This document shows positions 19,229 through 28,331 of a DNA stretch of 54,404 nt, in pieces. Made by a program: the position numbers and the translations under genes. Origin of the DNA: Candidatus Harrisonbacteria bacterium CG10_big_fil_rev_8_21_14_0_10_49_15 (GTDB lineage: Bacteria > Patescibacteriota > Minisyncoccia > UBA6257 > 1-14-0-10-44-23). The notes under the pieces are model-generated. The model was given only the letters and a program-made list of their open reading frames with translations, ran no database searches and was not told the origin of the DNA. The stretch covers positions 78,474 to 132,877 of the forward strand of contig PFBD01000028.1 in the NCBI GenBank assembly GCA_002773415.1, written 5' to 3'. Numbering within the stretch: position 1 is the first letter of the stretch; every line of letters begins with the position of its first letter.

Positions 19229-20413
19229 CTATTTAAGAATCACCCTGGCGAATCGCCGCGGGCCAACCTGGATGATCAGGCCGTCCGTGACAACAATGAC
19301 TTCGTTTGGATCAGTATGCTTGGCCTCGTTGATTTTAACTGCCCCTTGCTCAATGAGTCGGCGGGCTTCGCTGTTAGAGTCAGCCAGTTGCGCGCGAGTT
19401 AGCAGTTCGTACAGGCGCACCCCTTCGTCTGTGATGGTCACCTCTGGAATGTCGGTTGGCATTTCTTTTTTGCCAAACACTTTTTCGAATTCTTCTTTGG
19501 CGACTTCGGCGGCCCTAGAGCTGTGGTACAGGGTGACAATTTCCGTGGCCAGGCGTACCTTCTTATCTTTCGGGTTGCCAGGCAGATTCTTGATCTCGTC
19601 TTGGGCTAGGTCAGTGCAAAGCAAAAAGTATTTTTCTATCAACTCGTCTTTAACACTCATCACTTTGCCAAACATATCGTTTGGCTCGTCAGTGATATTG
19701 ATGACGTTGCCCCAACTAGTACTCATCTTGCGGCCGTCTGTGCCCTCTAACATCTCGGTAGTTAAAATGTCTTGCGCCGGTTGCCCGTAGTGTGGCTGGA
19801 TAGCCCGGCCGGCCTGCAGGTTAAAAAGTTGGTCAAAGCCGCCGAGCTCCACATCGGCTTTTAGGGCAACGCTGTCGTAGCCCTGCATGAGCGGGTACAT
19901 AAACTCTCGGGTGCTGATGTCCTCCCCGCGCTCATATCGATCTTTGAAATTTCGGCGGGCGAGCATCTGGGCGACGGTAAAACTCTCGGCCAGCTCTGCT
20001 ATTTCGGTAAATCCAAGTTTAGCGAGCCACTTGCTATTGAACTTAAAGTCAGCCTTGCGCAGGTCAATTATTTTGCCGACTTGAGTTTTGTAGTTTTTGA
20101 GGTTGGCCTTGATCTGCTCGCTCGTGAGCATGGGGCGCTTAGACAGCTTGTCAGACGGGTCGCCGATGCGCGCCGTAAAATCGCCGACGATAAAGACGAT
20201 CTTATGGCCCAGGCGCTGAAAGTCTCGTAGTTTGCGCAAGACGATGGCTCGGCCGATGTGGATCTTGTCGCCGGTTGGGTCAAAGCCGAGCTTCACCCGC
20301 AACTGCTTGCCCGAGGCGAGCTGCTGCTTAAGATGCTCGCGCTCAATAACCTCGGTGACGCCCCGCGTTAAAAGTTGCTCTATTTTTTCCGGATTGGTAT
20401 CTATTTTAGGCAT
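19229..20413 (-). CDS. tyrS: Tyrosyl-tRNA synthetase
   Basis: LRVKLGFDPTGDKIHIGRAIVLRKLRDFQRLGHK...KMSTSWGNVINI, C-terminal S4 region. Confidence 0.95.
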   Translation of the reverse strand: MPKIDTNPEKIEQLLTRGVTEVIEREHLKQQLASGKQLRVKLGFDPTGDKIHIGRAIVLRKLRDFQRLGHKIVFIVGDFTARIGDPSDKLSKRPMLTSEQIKANLKNYKTQVGKIIDLRKADFKFNSKWLAKLGFTEIAELAESFTVAQMLARRNFKDRYERGEDISTREFMYPLMQGYDSVALKADVELGGFDQLFNLQAGRAIQPHYGQPAQDILTTEMLEGTDGRKMSTSWGNVINITDEPNDMFGKVMSVKDELIEKYFLLCTDLAQDEIKNLPGNPKDKKVRLATEIVTLYHSSRAAEVAKEEFEKVFGKKEMPTDIPEVTITDEGVRLYELLTRAQLADSNSEARRLIEQGAVKINEAKHTDPNEVIVVTDGLIIQVGPRRFARVILK

Positions 20414-20566
20414 GGTATTTGTTATTTCCTATTTCTCCTTCTGTCATTCCCGCGGAGGCGGGAATCCATTTTCTTTAATTACATTGTACTTCTTAATAGT
20501 AAGATTGTCAGCTATGCTAAATTAGCCGCGCTGGCGCGAAAATCACACTATAGATAAGTTCTCGGG

Positions 20567-21106
20567 CTAACGGCTACGAGTCGCTTTGTCAAATCTTTTC
20601 TCTAGCTCGCCCATCCTGGTCTTCAGCGTTTCGAACTCGTGTCGGTAGACCACGTTTTTCAGCTTCTCTTTAATATCGTCCAGCTCTTCCCTCATACTTT
20701 CAAACCCGCCGTCTAATTTAGCGTCTAGGTGTAGAAATTCATTTTGCGTTGCGCCAGCAAGTTTATCTATTTTCTTGTCGGTTGCGTCAAATCTCAGCGC
20801 CACCCCGGCAAATCCACGGTCCATTTTATTTTCCACACCAGCCAAATTAGTTTCCACACTCTTGAGATTAGTTTCTAAGCGTTTAATATCGCCGCCCAGA
20901 CTGGTTTCTACGCGCTTGATTTCGCCACTGAGTCCGGTTTCCACGCGCTTGAGGTTAGTTTCCACGCGCTTGATTTCGCTACTGAGGCCGGTTTCCACGC
21001 GCTTGATTTCGCCACCTAATCTAGTAAAGCCCTGATCCATTTTGGAACCAAGGTCTTCAAGCGTTAACTTCTTTTTTGCTTTTTTAGCCGGATTTTTTGC
21101 TTTCAT
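20567..21106 (-). CDS. Coiled-coil repeat protein
   Basis: Tandem EIKRVETxL repeats; N-terminus rich in Lys. Confidence 0.7.
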   Translation of the reverse strand: MKAKNPAKKAKKKLTLEDLGSKMDQGFTRLGGEIKRVETGLSSEIKRVETNLKRVETGLSGEIKRVETSLGGDIKRLETNLKSVETNLAGVENKMDRGFAGVALRFDATDKKIDKLAGATQNEFLHLDAKLDGGFESMREELDDIKEKLKNVVYRHEFETLKTRMGELEKRFDKATRSR

Positions 21107-21196
21107 GACTTATGTTCACACCATACGCCGACCGGATAGGCGTGTCAACCAGGTATCGTGAAACGGCGGTTGACCGCCAAACGCCTACACTATTTC

Positions 21197-21460
21197 TTAA
21201 TCTAAAGCTATCTTCTTTTTAAGTTGAGACTGAAGTTCTTCCAAGCTTGCCAGGCGCTGAGGAGCTTTAGTAAGTGCCGTCTTCTTTTCATTGGCAAGCA
21301 GATTCCCTAATGATTGCACTTCTTCAGTCGTAAGTTCGGGAAGCTTATTTAACAGCTGACTTTTGACCTCTGGACTAAACAGATAGGTGTGCTGTATTAA
21401 TATTTTCAGGGCGCTGTGCTTATCCATATTTTTATGCTTCGCTTGGTTGCGGGGATTCAT
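21197..21460 (-). CDS. Hypothetical protein
   Basis: MDKHSALKILIQHTYLFSPEVKSQLLNKLPELTTEEVQSLGNLL; overlaps upstream ORF, operon-like. Confidence 0.6.
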   Translation of the reverse strand: MNPRNQAKHKNMDKHSALKILIQHTYLFSPEVKSQLLNKLPELTTEEVQSLGNLLANEKKTALTKAPQRLASLEELQSQLKKKIALD

Positions 21461-21983
21461 CTAGAAAGGTAGCAATAGCGCCATCTATTTGAGCCTGGTT
21501 CTGCTGGTAGTCGGCTTGCTCGCCTCGCAAGATCTCGATCATGGCTTTTATGGCCGCTATCATCTTAGGCACATCTTCGCGCTTGAGCTGTAAGGTGGAC
21601 TCAATGGCGTGTGAGGGAAAAGCGTCCAGGGTTATAAATTCAAGGGCTTCGGAGCCGATGGCGACTCTTTTAGAAACAGCCGGGGTTAGGTCTAAAAAGT
21701 CTGTCTTGCGACTAAAGCGACTGACCCACTTTAAGCCATCTGCAATCCACGACGGAACAGCGCCAATGCCCGGGAACATGTCTATGGCGCTGATACCAGT
21801 GTTTATCATAGTTCGCAAGGCCGCGGCCGCGCCGGCGCGAATACGCTCATCTGCAAAAAGCCGCCGCCAGCGGGTCTGCTGGTCTATGGCGGCGGGGAGT
21901 ATTTCCCCTAATTCTTCAGCCTGTTCCAGGGCAGAGCCCTCTACCGGCTGTGGCGTCTCTTTTTCAAATGATTCAGCAGACAT
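21432..21983 (-). CDS. Hypothetical protein
   Basis: MSAESFEKETPQPVEGSALEQAEELGEILPAAIDQQTRWRRLFADERIRAG. Confidence 0.6.
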   Translation of the reverse strand: MSAESFEKETPQPVEGSALEQAEELGEILPAAIDQQTRWRRLFADERIRAGAAAALRTMINTGISAIDMFPGIGAVPSWIADGLKWVSRFSRKTDFLDLTPAVSKRVAIGSEALEFITLDAFPSHAIESTLQLKREDVPKMIAAIKAMIEILRGEQADYQQNQAQIDGAIATFLDESPQPSEA

Positions 21984-22044
21984 ACTTTTTTCTATTGTAC
22001 CCTAGCAAGCTTGATTGGCAAATTGCGTTTTAACCTACGCCAAC

Positions 22045-22076
22045 CTATTTCACAATTTGGTTAAATTGTGAAATAG
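22045..22076. terminator. Long perfect AT-rich hairpin, possible bidirectional terminator
   Basis: CTATTTCACAATTT-ggtt-AAATTGTGAAATAG. Confidence 0.45.
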
Positions 22077-22138
22077 AAAGGACCCCGCCTCCGACTTTAC
22101 GTCGGGGGTGGGGTCCAGGGTTGGAGGTTTGATTCCTC

Positions 22139-22856
22139 CTAGAACTTGATTGTCAGGCTGATGCCCACAACCTCGTCGTGGCCGTACTCGCGCACCTGGT
22201 CGTGGAAGTCTGCTGGTCGCACCACGCGCAGATAGCCCTCGGCAGTCACACTCTCGCTCAGGTCAACCGCAAGCGAAAGTCGGTACTGTGGGAGCCAGCC
22301 CCGAGTGAACTCGTCGATGCCGCGATCGTACAGACAGCTCACCTGGTTTGCAAGGCGCACACCGGGAGCAAGCTCCCATCTGTGTCGCAGGCTGACCGAC
22401 GGACCGAAGCGGTGATCGTGCTCTGGGAGCTTCCCGATTCGGTCTTCGAGCGTAGCGCTCCGTCGAGGGATTGACCCTCACCCCTCCAGATGTCCGCGCT
22501 CGCCTCGAGGTAAGGCATGACCACGTCGCCGTCTTGGTCGAGCACCGGATCAAAGGCGAAGTACGCCACGCCTGCGCTCCACCCCGATCCCTTGTACGCG
22601 AGCCAGAGGTCCACTTCGTCGGCGGTCGTGTCTTTGCGGCTGACACCTTCGAAACCGACGACTTTGGCCTCCCATGGGCCGTGGCTTCCTGTGACCATCC
22701 CCTGAACAACGGGGTCCTCGCTCAGCTGGTGGCCGAGCGCGCCGATGTACCGAGAGTGGATTGCTGTTGAGGCGCTTCCCTTGAACTTGTCGGACGCACA
22801 GCTCGAAAGCCCGAGAAGCCCCAGCACCGCGAAAATGACCAGAAACTTACTCATCG
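22139..22856 (-). pseudogene. GC-rich lipoprotein gene split by a frameshift near 22440-22480
   Basis: MSKFLVIFAVLGLLGLSSCASDKFKG (lipobox) in one frame; continuation EHDHRFGPSVSLRHRWELAPGVRLANQVSCLYDRGIDEF...GISLTIKF in another. Confidence 0.6.
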
Positions 22857-22868
22857 CGTTCTTCCTTT

Positions 22869-23261
22869 CTAAGTTATGTCGGCAGAAGTGCCTCTCATAA
22901 AGCGCTGGTAGAGCAGCTGCATCATGAAGGAGCATGGAATTGAGCCGCCGAGACCTTCGGCCACCTGGCGAATGAAATCCAGATCCCCTAGGCTGATCTC
23001 CTTGGCAGAAACGGGGCTAATCATTGCATTGCCTCGTAGTTGGCAAGCCAAAGCGTCGCGCATCTCCTCTACTGAAACGCGGAGAACTTCTGCCATCGCC
23101 TCCAGCCTCGGATCATCAAGTTTCGGCATGGCAGAAGCAGTTTCCCAACCGGAAATGATAGGCTGGGGAACAACTCCCTTAGTCGCTTCGGCGACTTTGC
23201 GCTGAGACAGGCGAAGATCCCTCCTTCGGTCGCGAAGAAGGTCTGCAAACGGATACTTCAT
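22869..23261 (-). CDS. XRE-family HTH regulator
   Basis: LLRDRRRDLRLSQRKVAEATKGVVPQPIISGWETASAMPKLDDPRLEAMAEVLRVS. Confidence 0.8.
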   Translation of the reverse strand: MKYPFADLLRDRRRDLRLSQRKVAEATKGVVPQPIISGWETASAMPKLDDPRLEAMAEVLRVSVEEMRDALACQLRGNAMISPVSAKEISLGDLDFIRQVAEGLGGSIPCSFMMQLLYQRFMRGTSADIT

Positions 23262-23368
23262 GACTTCTCCCTTCTAGTAAGAACCGTGAGTAGCTTAGAA
23301 CATGTTGATTGAGTGGCCAACACCACCCTATGGTTGCCTTCGCCACCACGATATGGTAGCCTGGGGAT

Positions 23369-24163
23369 ATGTACCAAACTACGCTGGAGGGGCTTGGCCT
23401 CTCCCCTAACGAGGCTAAGATATACGAAACGCTGGTGGAGCACGGCGAGCTTGGCGTAAGTGCGATCGCCACGCGAGCGCAGATTCACCGGCGGAATGCT
23501 TATGACGCCATTCGCCGGCTGGTGGACAAGGGGCTTTGTTTTGAGATTCTTTCGCAAAAGGAGAATTTGTATAACGCCGTAGATCCGGGAAAGTTGCTTG
23601 AGCTGGCCGAGGAAAAGCGACTCTCCATAGAGGCAATTCTGCCCGATTTGAACAAAAAATTCGCGCACCGGGTGGCTGATGAGGAGGCGTTTATCTACCG
23701 GGGGCTTGAGGGGCAGAAAAACATCTGGCGGGATGTACTGAGGGTTGGTCAAGAAACTTACTTCATAGGCGGCAAGGGGTCGTGGATAGACCCGAGGCTC
23801 CAGTCAAGCCGGGTGGCGTTTTTTAAGGAGGCAAATCGGAAAAAGATTAAGTTCCACCAGCTTTTCGACCAGGGCGTGAAACAGCACAAGTTAATTTATG
23901 ATGTTTTAACCAGCTACCCCGCCCAGCTATATGAGAATCGTATTTTGCCTAAAAAATTCTCTAGCCAGGCGTCTCTGCATATTTTCGGGGATTATGTTAT
24001 CTCGTATACGGGTATTGATTTTGGCATTACCGGCGACAACGCAAGCTTTTTTGTAATCAAAAGCCCGGCTCTGGCTGAAAGCTATCGCGTTTGGTTTTGG
24101 GCGCTTTTTGACCAGTCGTCTGAGGAAGCCCGCAAGGGCATTCCGACTTCTAGGCAACGATAA
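23369..24163 (+). CDS. TrmB-family transcriptional regulator
   Basis: LGLSPNEAKIYETLVEHGELGVSAIATRAQIHRRNAYDAIRRLVDKGL. Confidence 0.85.
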   Translation: MYQTTLEGLGLSPNEAKIYETLVEHGELGVSAIATRAQIHRRNAYDAIRRLVDKGLCFEILSQKENLYNAVDPGKLLELAEEKRLSIEAILPDLNKKFAHRVADEEAFIYRGLEGQKNIWRDVLRVGQETYFIGGKGSWIDPRLQSSRVAFFKEANRKKIKFHQLFDQGVKQHKLIYDVLTSYPAQLYENRILPKKFSSQASLHIFGDYVISYTGIDFGITGDNASFFVIKSPALAESYRVWFWALFDQSSEEARKGIPTSRQR

Positions 24164-24225
24164 GTTTCAGGCTGACCTCTTAGTGATTCAGAGATTGAAA
24201 GGACTCCACTCGGGACAGCCATAAC

Positions 24226-24259
24226 CCCACTTAACAATTTAGTTAAATTGTTAAGTGGG
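24226..24259. terminator. Long perfect hairpin at the 3' junction of the TrmB-like gene and AbiEii-like gene
   Basis: CCCACTTAACAATTTA-gt-TAAATTGTTAAGTGGG. Confidence 0.5.
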
Positions 24260-24304
24260 TAAAAACGAAAAGGACCCTGCTCGGTTGCGCGATTAGGGAG
24301 GCTT

Positions 24305-24973
24305 TTATAAAACCTGGTTCGCGACTTGGACGGCTTGCTCCTGGAAAAACGTTTTTACATCCGGCCAGTGGTATTCAAAAAAGGCTTGTGGCATGGGATC
24401 ATTTTCTGCGTCGTCAAAATAAGTTAAGGCTTTGATAATGTGATGATAGTCGTGAGCGACGCCCGGATATTGTCTGGGTAATTTTTTCAGAATATCTAGA
24501 AGAGAAAATCCGTTTTGGCAAAGCCAGTATAGATCAACAAAATCGCGGCGTTTCCCACGTTGGCTTACGGCCAACATCTTCATAACAGCAATATCTTTGA
24601 TTGTAAGAATGCGCAAGCTGCCTCGCTCAATGAAAGGTTCACTAGGAAGAAAGAATGGATATGCGATAAAGCTAATCTTTGCTCCGGATAAACGCCCGTA
24701 GACTGTTCCCTCGCGGATAATATCAGTTTCCCAATCCGACTTAGAGAAGTGCTCAACAAGTATTCCGGGTGAAAAATCACTATCCGTTGTGAAAAAATCT
24801 AAATCAACTGATATACGATGGCCCACCTGAAGCGCCATTGCAGTACCGCCAGCGAGATACCAGTTTGTTTTTTTAAGCCATTCTGCCTGTTCTAAGTGGC
24901 CAAAAGCAGCTGCTGTCGCAGGCGGCATGATTGATAGCTTTAGATTTATTTGGCCTGAGTCAGAAGACGCCAT
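24305..24973 (-). CDS. Nucleotidyltransferase, AbiEii/AbiGii toxin family-like
   Basis: WYLAGGTAMALQVGHRISVDLDFFTTDSDF...LTIKDIAVMKMLAVSQRGKRRDFVDLYWL. Confidence 0.85.
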   Translation of the reverse strand: MASSDSGQINLKLSIMPPATAAAFGHLEQAEWLKKTNWYLAGGTAMALQVGHRISVDLDFFTTDSDFSPGILVEHFSKSDWETDIIREGTVYGRLSGAKISFIAYPFFLPSEPFIERGSLRILTIKDIAVMKMLAVSQRGKRRDFVDLYWLCQNGFSLLDILKKLPRQYPGVAHDYHHIIKALTYFDDAENDPMPQAFFEYHWPDVKTFFQEQAVQVANQVL

Positions 24974-25173
24974 AAAGATTTGGTTTGTGGATGAAGGGCG
25001 CGGGAGCGCTCAACAACATCTCGAATTAGTTCCATTTTATAGGTTCTACGCATCCAGCGCACTTCCTTATCGTTACCAAAATCTAAAATCCGTTCAATGA
25101 TGTAGCGGGCGTGCTTCTTTGGATCAATTGTTTTGGGATCCACATCCCAGAATAGCTCTTGTCTGAATTCCAT
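24946..25173 (-). CDS. DUF6922-like small protein, putative partner of the AbiEii-like gene
   Basis: MEFRQELFWDVDPKTIDPKKHARYIIERILDFGNDKEVRWM; overlaps the next gene. Confidence 0.7.
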   Translation of the reverse strand: MEFRQELFWDVDPKTIDPKKHARYIIERILDFGNDKEVRWMRRTYKMELIRDVVERSRALHPQTKSLWRLLTQAK

Positions 25174-25275
25174 TTTATAAGTATACCACAAAATTTATGA
25201 AAAATCCAGTAAAATTTACGCGATTCTCCCTTTTCTATCGCGCCCATCTGTAGTCTTGACGAAGGCGGGTCGCGC

Positions 25276-25315
25276 ACTCCCTCTCTTAAGTTAAGAGAGG
25301 GTTGGGGTGAGTTAT
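25276..25315. repeat. Dispersed palindromic repeat, copy 2 (CTCCCTCTCTTAAGTTAAGAGAGGGTTGGGGTGAGTTATG)
   Basis: Also at 5837-5878 and 28229-28271. Confidence 0.8.
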
Positions 25316-25476
25316 GCTGCTCGTAGTAGCAATTTTTATGAAAATGCAAAAGGGGCGACTGGTTTTCCAGTGCGCCCCTTGTTGTGCGGATCCTATTCCC
25401 TCCTTCCTTTGTTGTTGCGGTTCGGATCAAGACCGCTTTGTGTGTGTTGCCCGGCGCCGGTGGGGCGCCGGGGCTA

Positions 25477-25830
25477 CTACTCCGAGCTGTCGTCGTCGTC
25501 GAAGCTGTCCAGAAAGCCATCCAGCTTCCTGGCGCGAACCGGGTGCTGGAGCTTGCGCAGAGCCTTGGCCTCGATCTCACGTACGCGCGCGCGGGTGACC
25601 CTGAAGATGCGGCCGGTCTCCTCGAGCGCCTGCGGGTAGTCCCCTCCGATTCCGTAGCGCTCCTTGATGAGCTCGCGCTCTTCGGGGGTCATGTTGGCGA
25701 GGATCTGCTGGACTCTCGCCCGGAGTTCTGCCTTCGCCTCCTTGCTGGCGGGCGGTTCGCTTGGCTCGACATTGCCGAAGATCGCCTTCAGCAACTTCTG
25801 CTCGGAACTCTCTTTGTCAGACTTCGTCAT
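25477..25830 (-). CDS. Stand-alone sigma-70 region 4-like HTH protein
   Basis: MTPEERELIKERYGIGGDYPQALEETGRIFRVTRARVREIEAKALRKLQHPVRARKL resembles the C-terminus of RpoD-type sigma factors; no region 2. Confidence 0.8.
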   Translation of the reverse strand: MTKSDKESSEQKLLKAIFGNVEPSEPPASKEAKAELRARVQQILANMTPEERELIKERYGIGGDYPQALEETGRIFRVTRARVREIEAKALRKLQHPVRARKLDGFLDSFDDDDSSE

Positions 25831-26188
25831 GATTCTCTCCTGTGAACGGGGGGGGGTTGACTACAGGTCCATGGGAAGCGGCCACTAGACAGATTCTTGC
25901 GAAATGCAGGAGTGTCTGATCGAGATCCTGCCACATCATCTGGCCGTGCGCGCCAACCATCTGACGAGCGAGGGTCAAGCTCTGGCGATGGGTGAGCCGG
26001 CGCGGCAGGAGCGCCCGGAGCCGATAGCACCGCCACCAGAACTTCATGATCGTATCCCTTGTAGGAAGCGGAACTGCGTTCTTCCTCAAGAAGAGCACGA
26101 GCCCACTGTGGGACATGTCTACTAGAACAGACAGGAGCTGTAGCCGCACGAAGAGAACGGCCGCCTCATTAGTATCCACATTGCTCAT
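25817..26188 (-). CDS. Hypothetical GC-rich protein
   Basis: Start preceded by AAGGAGAGTAGAG; short overlap with the downstream sigma-4 gene. Confidence 0.5.
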   Translation of the reverse strand: MSNVDTNEAAVLFVRLQLLSVLVDMSHSGLVLFLRKNAVPLPTRDTIMKFWWRCYRLRALLPRRLTHRQSLTLARQMVGAHGQMMWQDLDQTLLHFARICLVAASHGPVVNPPPFTGENHDEV

Positions 26189-26190
26189 CT

Positions 26191-26532
26191 CTACTCTCCT
26201 TCTGTGTTGATGCGTTCTGTCACGATGACCCCCCCCTGCCCAACGAAGGCGGCGACCATGACGCGATCACCGCGGTTGAACTTGCCAGCCGGCGCGACCG
26301 CCGGCCACTTGTTGATGGCACCCGGCTTGCCGGAGTTGATTCGCCGAAACTGAAACCAGACTGCTTCCTTTCCGAGCCCCTGGGCGTTTCTTGGCTCGCT
26401 TGCGAGCACGGCTTCGTAATTCCGAAAGCCATGCTTCTCGATGTAGGCGATGCGATCCTTTAGATCCTCTACGGACGGCCCACAGCTGGTGAGCAGAAAG
26501 AGCGCGAGGGCGAAATGAAAGAAAAACCGCAT
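26191..26532 (-). CDS. Small lipoprotein
   Basis: MRFFFHFALALFLLTSCGPSVEDL (lipobox LTSC), GAAGGAGC upstream. Confidence 0.7.
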   Translation of the reverse strand: MRFFFHFALALFLLTSCGPSVEDLKDRIAYIEKHGFRNYEAVLASEPRNAQGLGKEAVWFQFRRINSGKPGAINKWPAVAPAGKFNRGDRVMVAAFVGQGGVIVTERINTEGE

Positions 26533-26743
26533 GATGCTCCTTCAGTTGAACAGATTCTCTTTTCAATGACCTAGCTTAATCTTAGGCTAAAAACTTGACA
26601 AAAGTCAATATATCATATATCATATATTTATACTATTGCCATTTTCCCTTTTAAAAATTAGATAAATACGGTATACTTTATATTGACAGGGTAGTAGAAA
26701 CTCGACTGTACATCCTCGGGCGCCAAGGTCGATTTACACTACC

Positions 26744-27484
26744 ATGCAGGCACATATGGACATAAAACAAACTTTAAAAGAGCTTGGTCTCCACTCCTCG
26801 GAATCCAGAATCTATTTATACCTGCTGGAAAATGGGGTATCCACTCCTCCGCAGATAGCGAGGGGCACAGGGATAGCGAGAACCAACTGCTATCATGTAC
26901 TGCGAGAGCTTGAGGAAAAGCAGTTAGTCCAGTCACAATTGGTCCGAAAGAGGAAGACTTATTTAGCCCGTGATCCGGAGTCTTTAGTTACTTCGATAGA
27001 TAAAAAACGCGAGGCCGCGCAGCGTGCTTTGCCAGAACTACGAGAACTCTATACCACCCAGAAGAATAAGCCGAAGATACGTTTTTATAACGGCCTGGAA
27101 GAGGTGCATGAAATCTATCGGCAGACGCTGACTGCAGAAAAACTAATTGCTATTGTGGATGGCGAAAAGTTTTTCTCAACCTTGGGAAAATTTGGCGACT
27201 GGTACATTAAAGAGCTTCATAGGCGGAAGATTATTTTTGATGATATTTTTACGGCATCTTCACAGGGCAAGAGCGCTGAACGGGTTAAGGAGTTGCGTGG
27301 TGCACTACATGCGATAAAATTTCTGCCTCCCAGATGTAAGGATGCGCCGACTGATATATTGATATGGGGTGATAACGTCGCCTTGATAACTCTGGAGAAG
27401 CCGGTTTTTGGGACTATAATTACCAGCGAATCAATCTCGCAGACTTTTAAGACGCTTTTCTATTTCATTTGGGAGGAGCTGTAA
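26744..27484 (+). CDS. TrmB-family transcriptional regulator
   Basis: LGLHSSESRIYLYLLENGVSTPPQIARGTGIARTNCYHVLRELEEKQLV. Confidence 0.85.
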   Translation: MQAHMDIKQTLKELGLHSSESRIYLYLLENGVSTPPQIARGTGIARTNCYHVLRELEEKQLVQSQLVRKRKTYLARDPESLVTSIDKKREAAQRALPELRELYTTQKNKPKIRFYNGLEEVHEIYRQTLTAEKLIAIVDGEKFFSTLGKFGDWYIKELHRRKIIFDDIFTASSQGKSAERVKELRGALHAIKFLPPRCKDAPTDILIWGDNVALITLEKPVFGTIITSESISQTFKTLFYFIWEEL

Positions 27485-27486
27485 AC

Positions 27487-27515
27487 AAAAATCCCTCCGG
27501 CGAGGAGGGATTTTT
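27487..27515 (+). terminator. Rho-independent terminator
   Basis: AAAAATCCCTCC-ggcga-GGAGGGATTTTT. Confidence 0.85.
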
Positions 27516-27559
27516 GGGAGGGTGGATCCCGGCGGTGGCGGGATGAAATAAGCTAAAGC

Positions 27560-28174
27560 TTATTTCACCTTCTTGCTGGTTTTGACGATTTCGTCGATGA
27601 TGCCGTATTTTTTGGCTTCAGTCGGGTCAAGGTAGTAGTCGCGGTCGGTGTCTTTTTCCACCTTGGTAACGGCCTGGCCGGTGTGCTTGGACAAGATCTG
27701 GTTTAGGTTTTCCTTCATCTTGATTATCTGCTTGGCCGTTATCTCAATGTCGCTTGCCTGGCCTTCGGCGCCACCCATCACTTGGTGAATCATCACTTGG
27801 GAGTTTGGCAGGGCAAAACGCTTGTTTTTTTGCCCGGCGGCAAGAATAACAGCGGCCATACTGGCGGCCATACCCACACAGATAGTAGAGACGTCCGAGC
27901 TGATGTACTGCATGGTGTCGTAGATAGCCATGCCTGAAAGAACAGAGCCGCCCGGGCTGTTGATGTACAGCTTGATGTCTTTCTTCGGGTCTTCGTGCTC
28001 TAAGAAAATAAGCTGGGCCACGACTAAGTTAGCGACGGTGTCGTTTATTGGTCCGCTTAAAAAGATAATCCTGTCTTTAAGTAGACGCGAGTAGATGTCG
28101 TAGGCGCGCTCGCCGTACTGGGTCTTTTCTAAGACGGTTGGGACTAGATATTGGGTTATTTCGTTTTTGTTCAT
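27560..28174 (-). CDS. clpP: ATP-dependent Clp protease proteolytic subunit
   Basis: [61 protein letters not shown]...MIHQVMGG. Confidence 0.97.
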   Translation of the reverse strand: MNKNEITQYLVPTVLEKTQYGERAYDIYSRLLKDRIIFLSGPINDTVANLVVAQLIFLEHEDPKKDIKLYINSPGGSVLSGMAIYDTMQYISSDVSTICVGMAASMAAVILAAGQKNKRFALPNSQVMIHQVMGGAEGQASDIEITAKQIIKMKENLNQILSKHTGQAVTKVEKDTDRDYYLDPTEAKKYGIIDEIVKTSKKVK

Positions 28175-28228
28175 AATGTAATTATTTTACCTGCCTCAAT
28201 TGACCTAATTTCTAATTGTTCCAAATCT

Positions 28229-28271
28229 CATAACTCACCCCAACCCTCTCTTACCTTAAGAGAGGGGGTGC
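28229..28271. repeat. Dispersed palindromic repeat, copy 3
   Basis: CATAACTCACCCCAACCCTCTCTTACCTTAAGAGAGGGGGTGCGG. Confidence 0.75.
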
Positions 28272-28331
28272 GGAATTCGTACCTTGGTGCTTATTTAGAA
28301 TAATTAGAACAATTAGAGTACTTAGAATAAT

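Noticed and set aside
25083-25580. ORF containing NSPQPSLNLREGVRDPPSS
   Set aside because: Translation of the dispersed palindromic repeat and intergenic DNA
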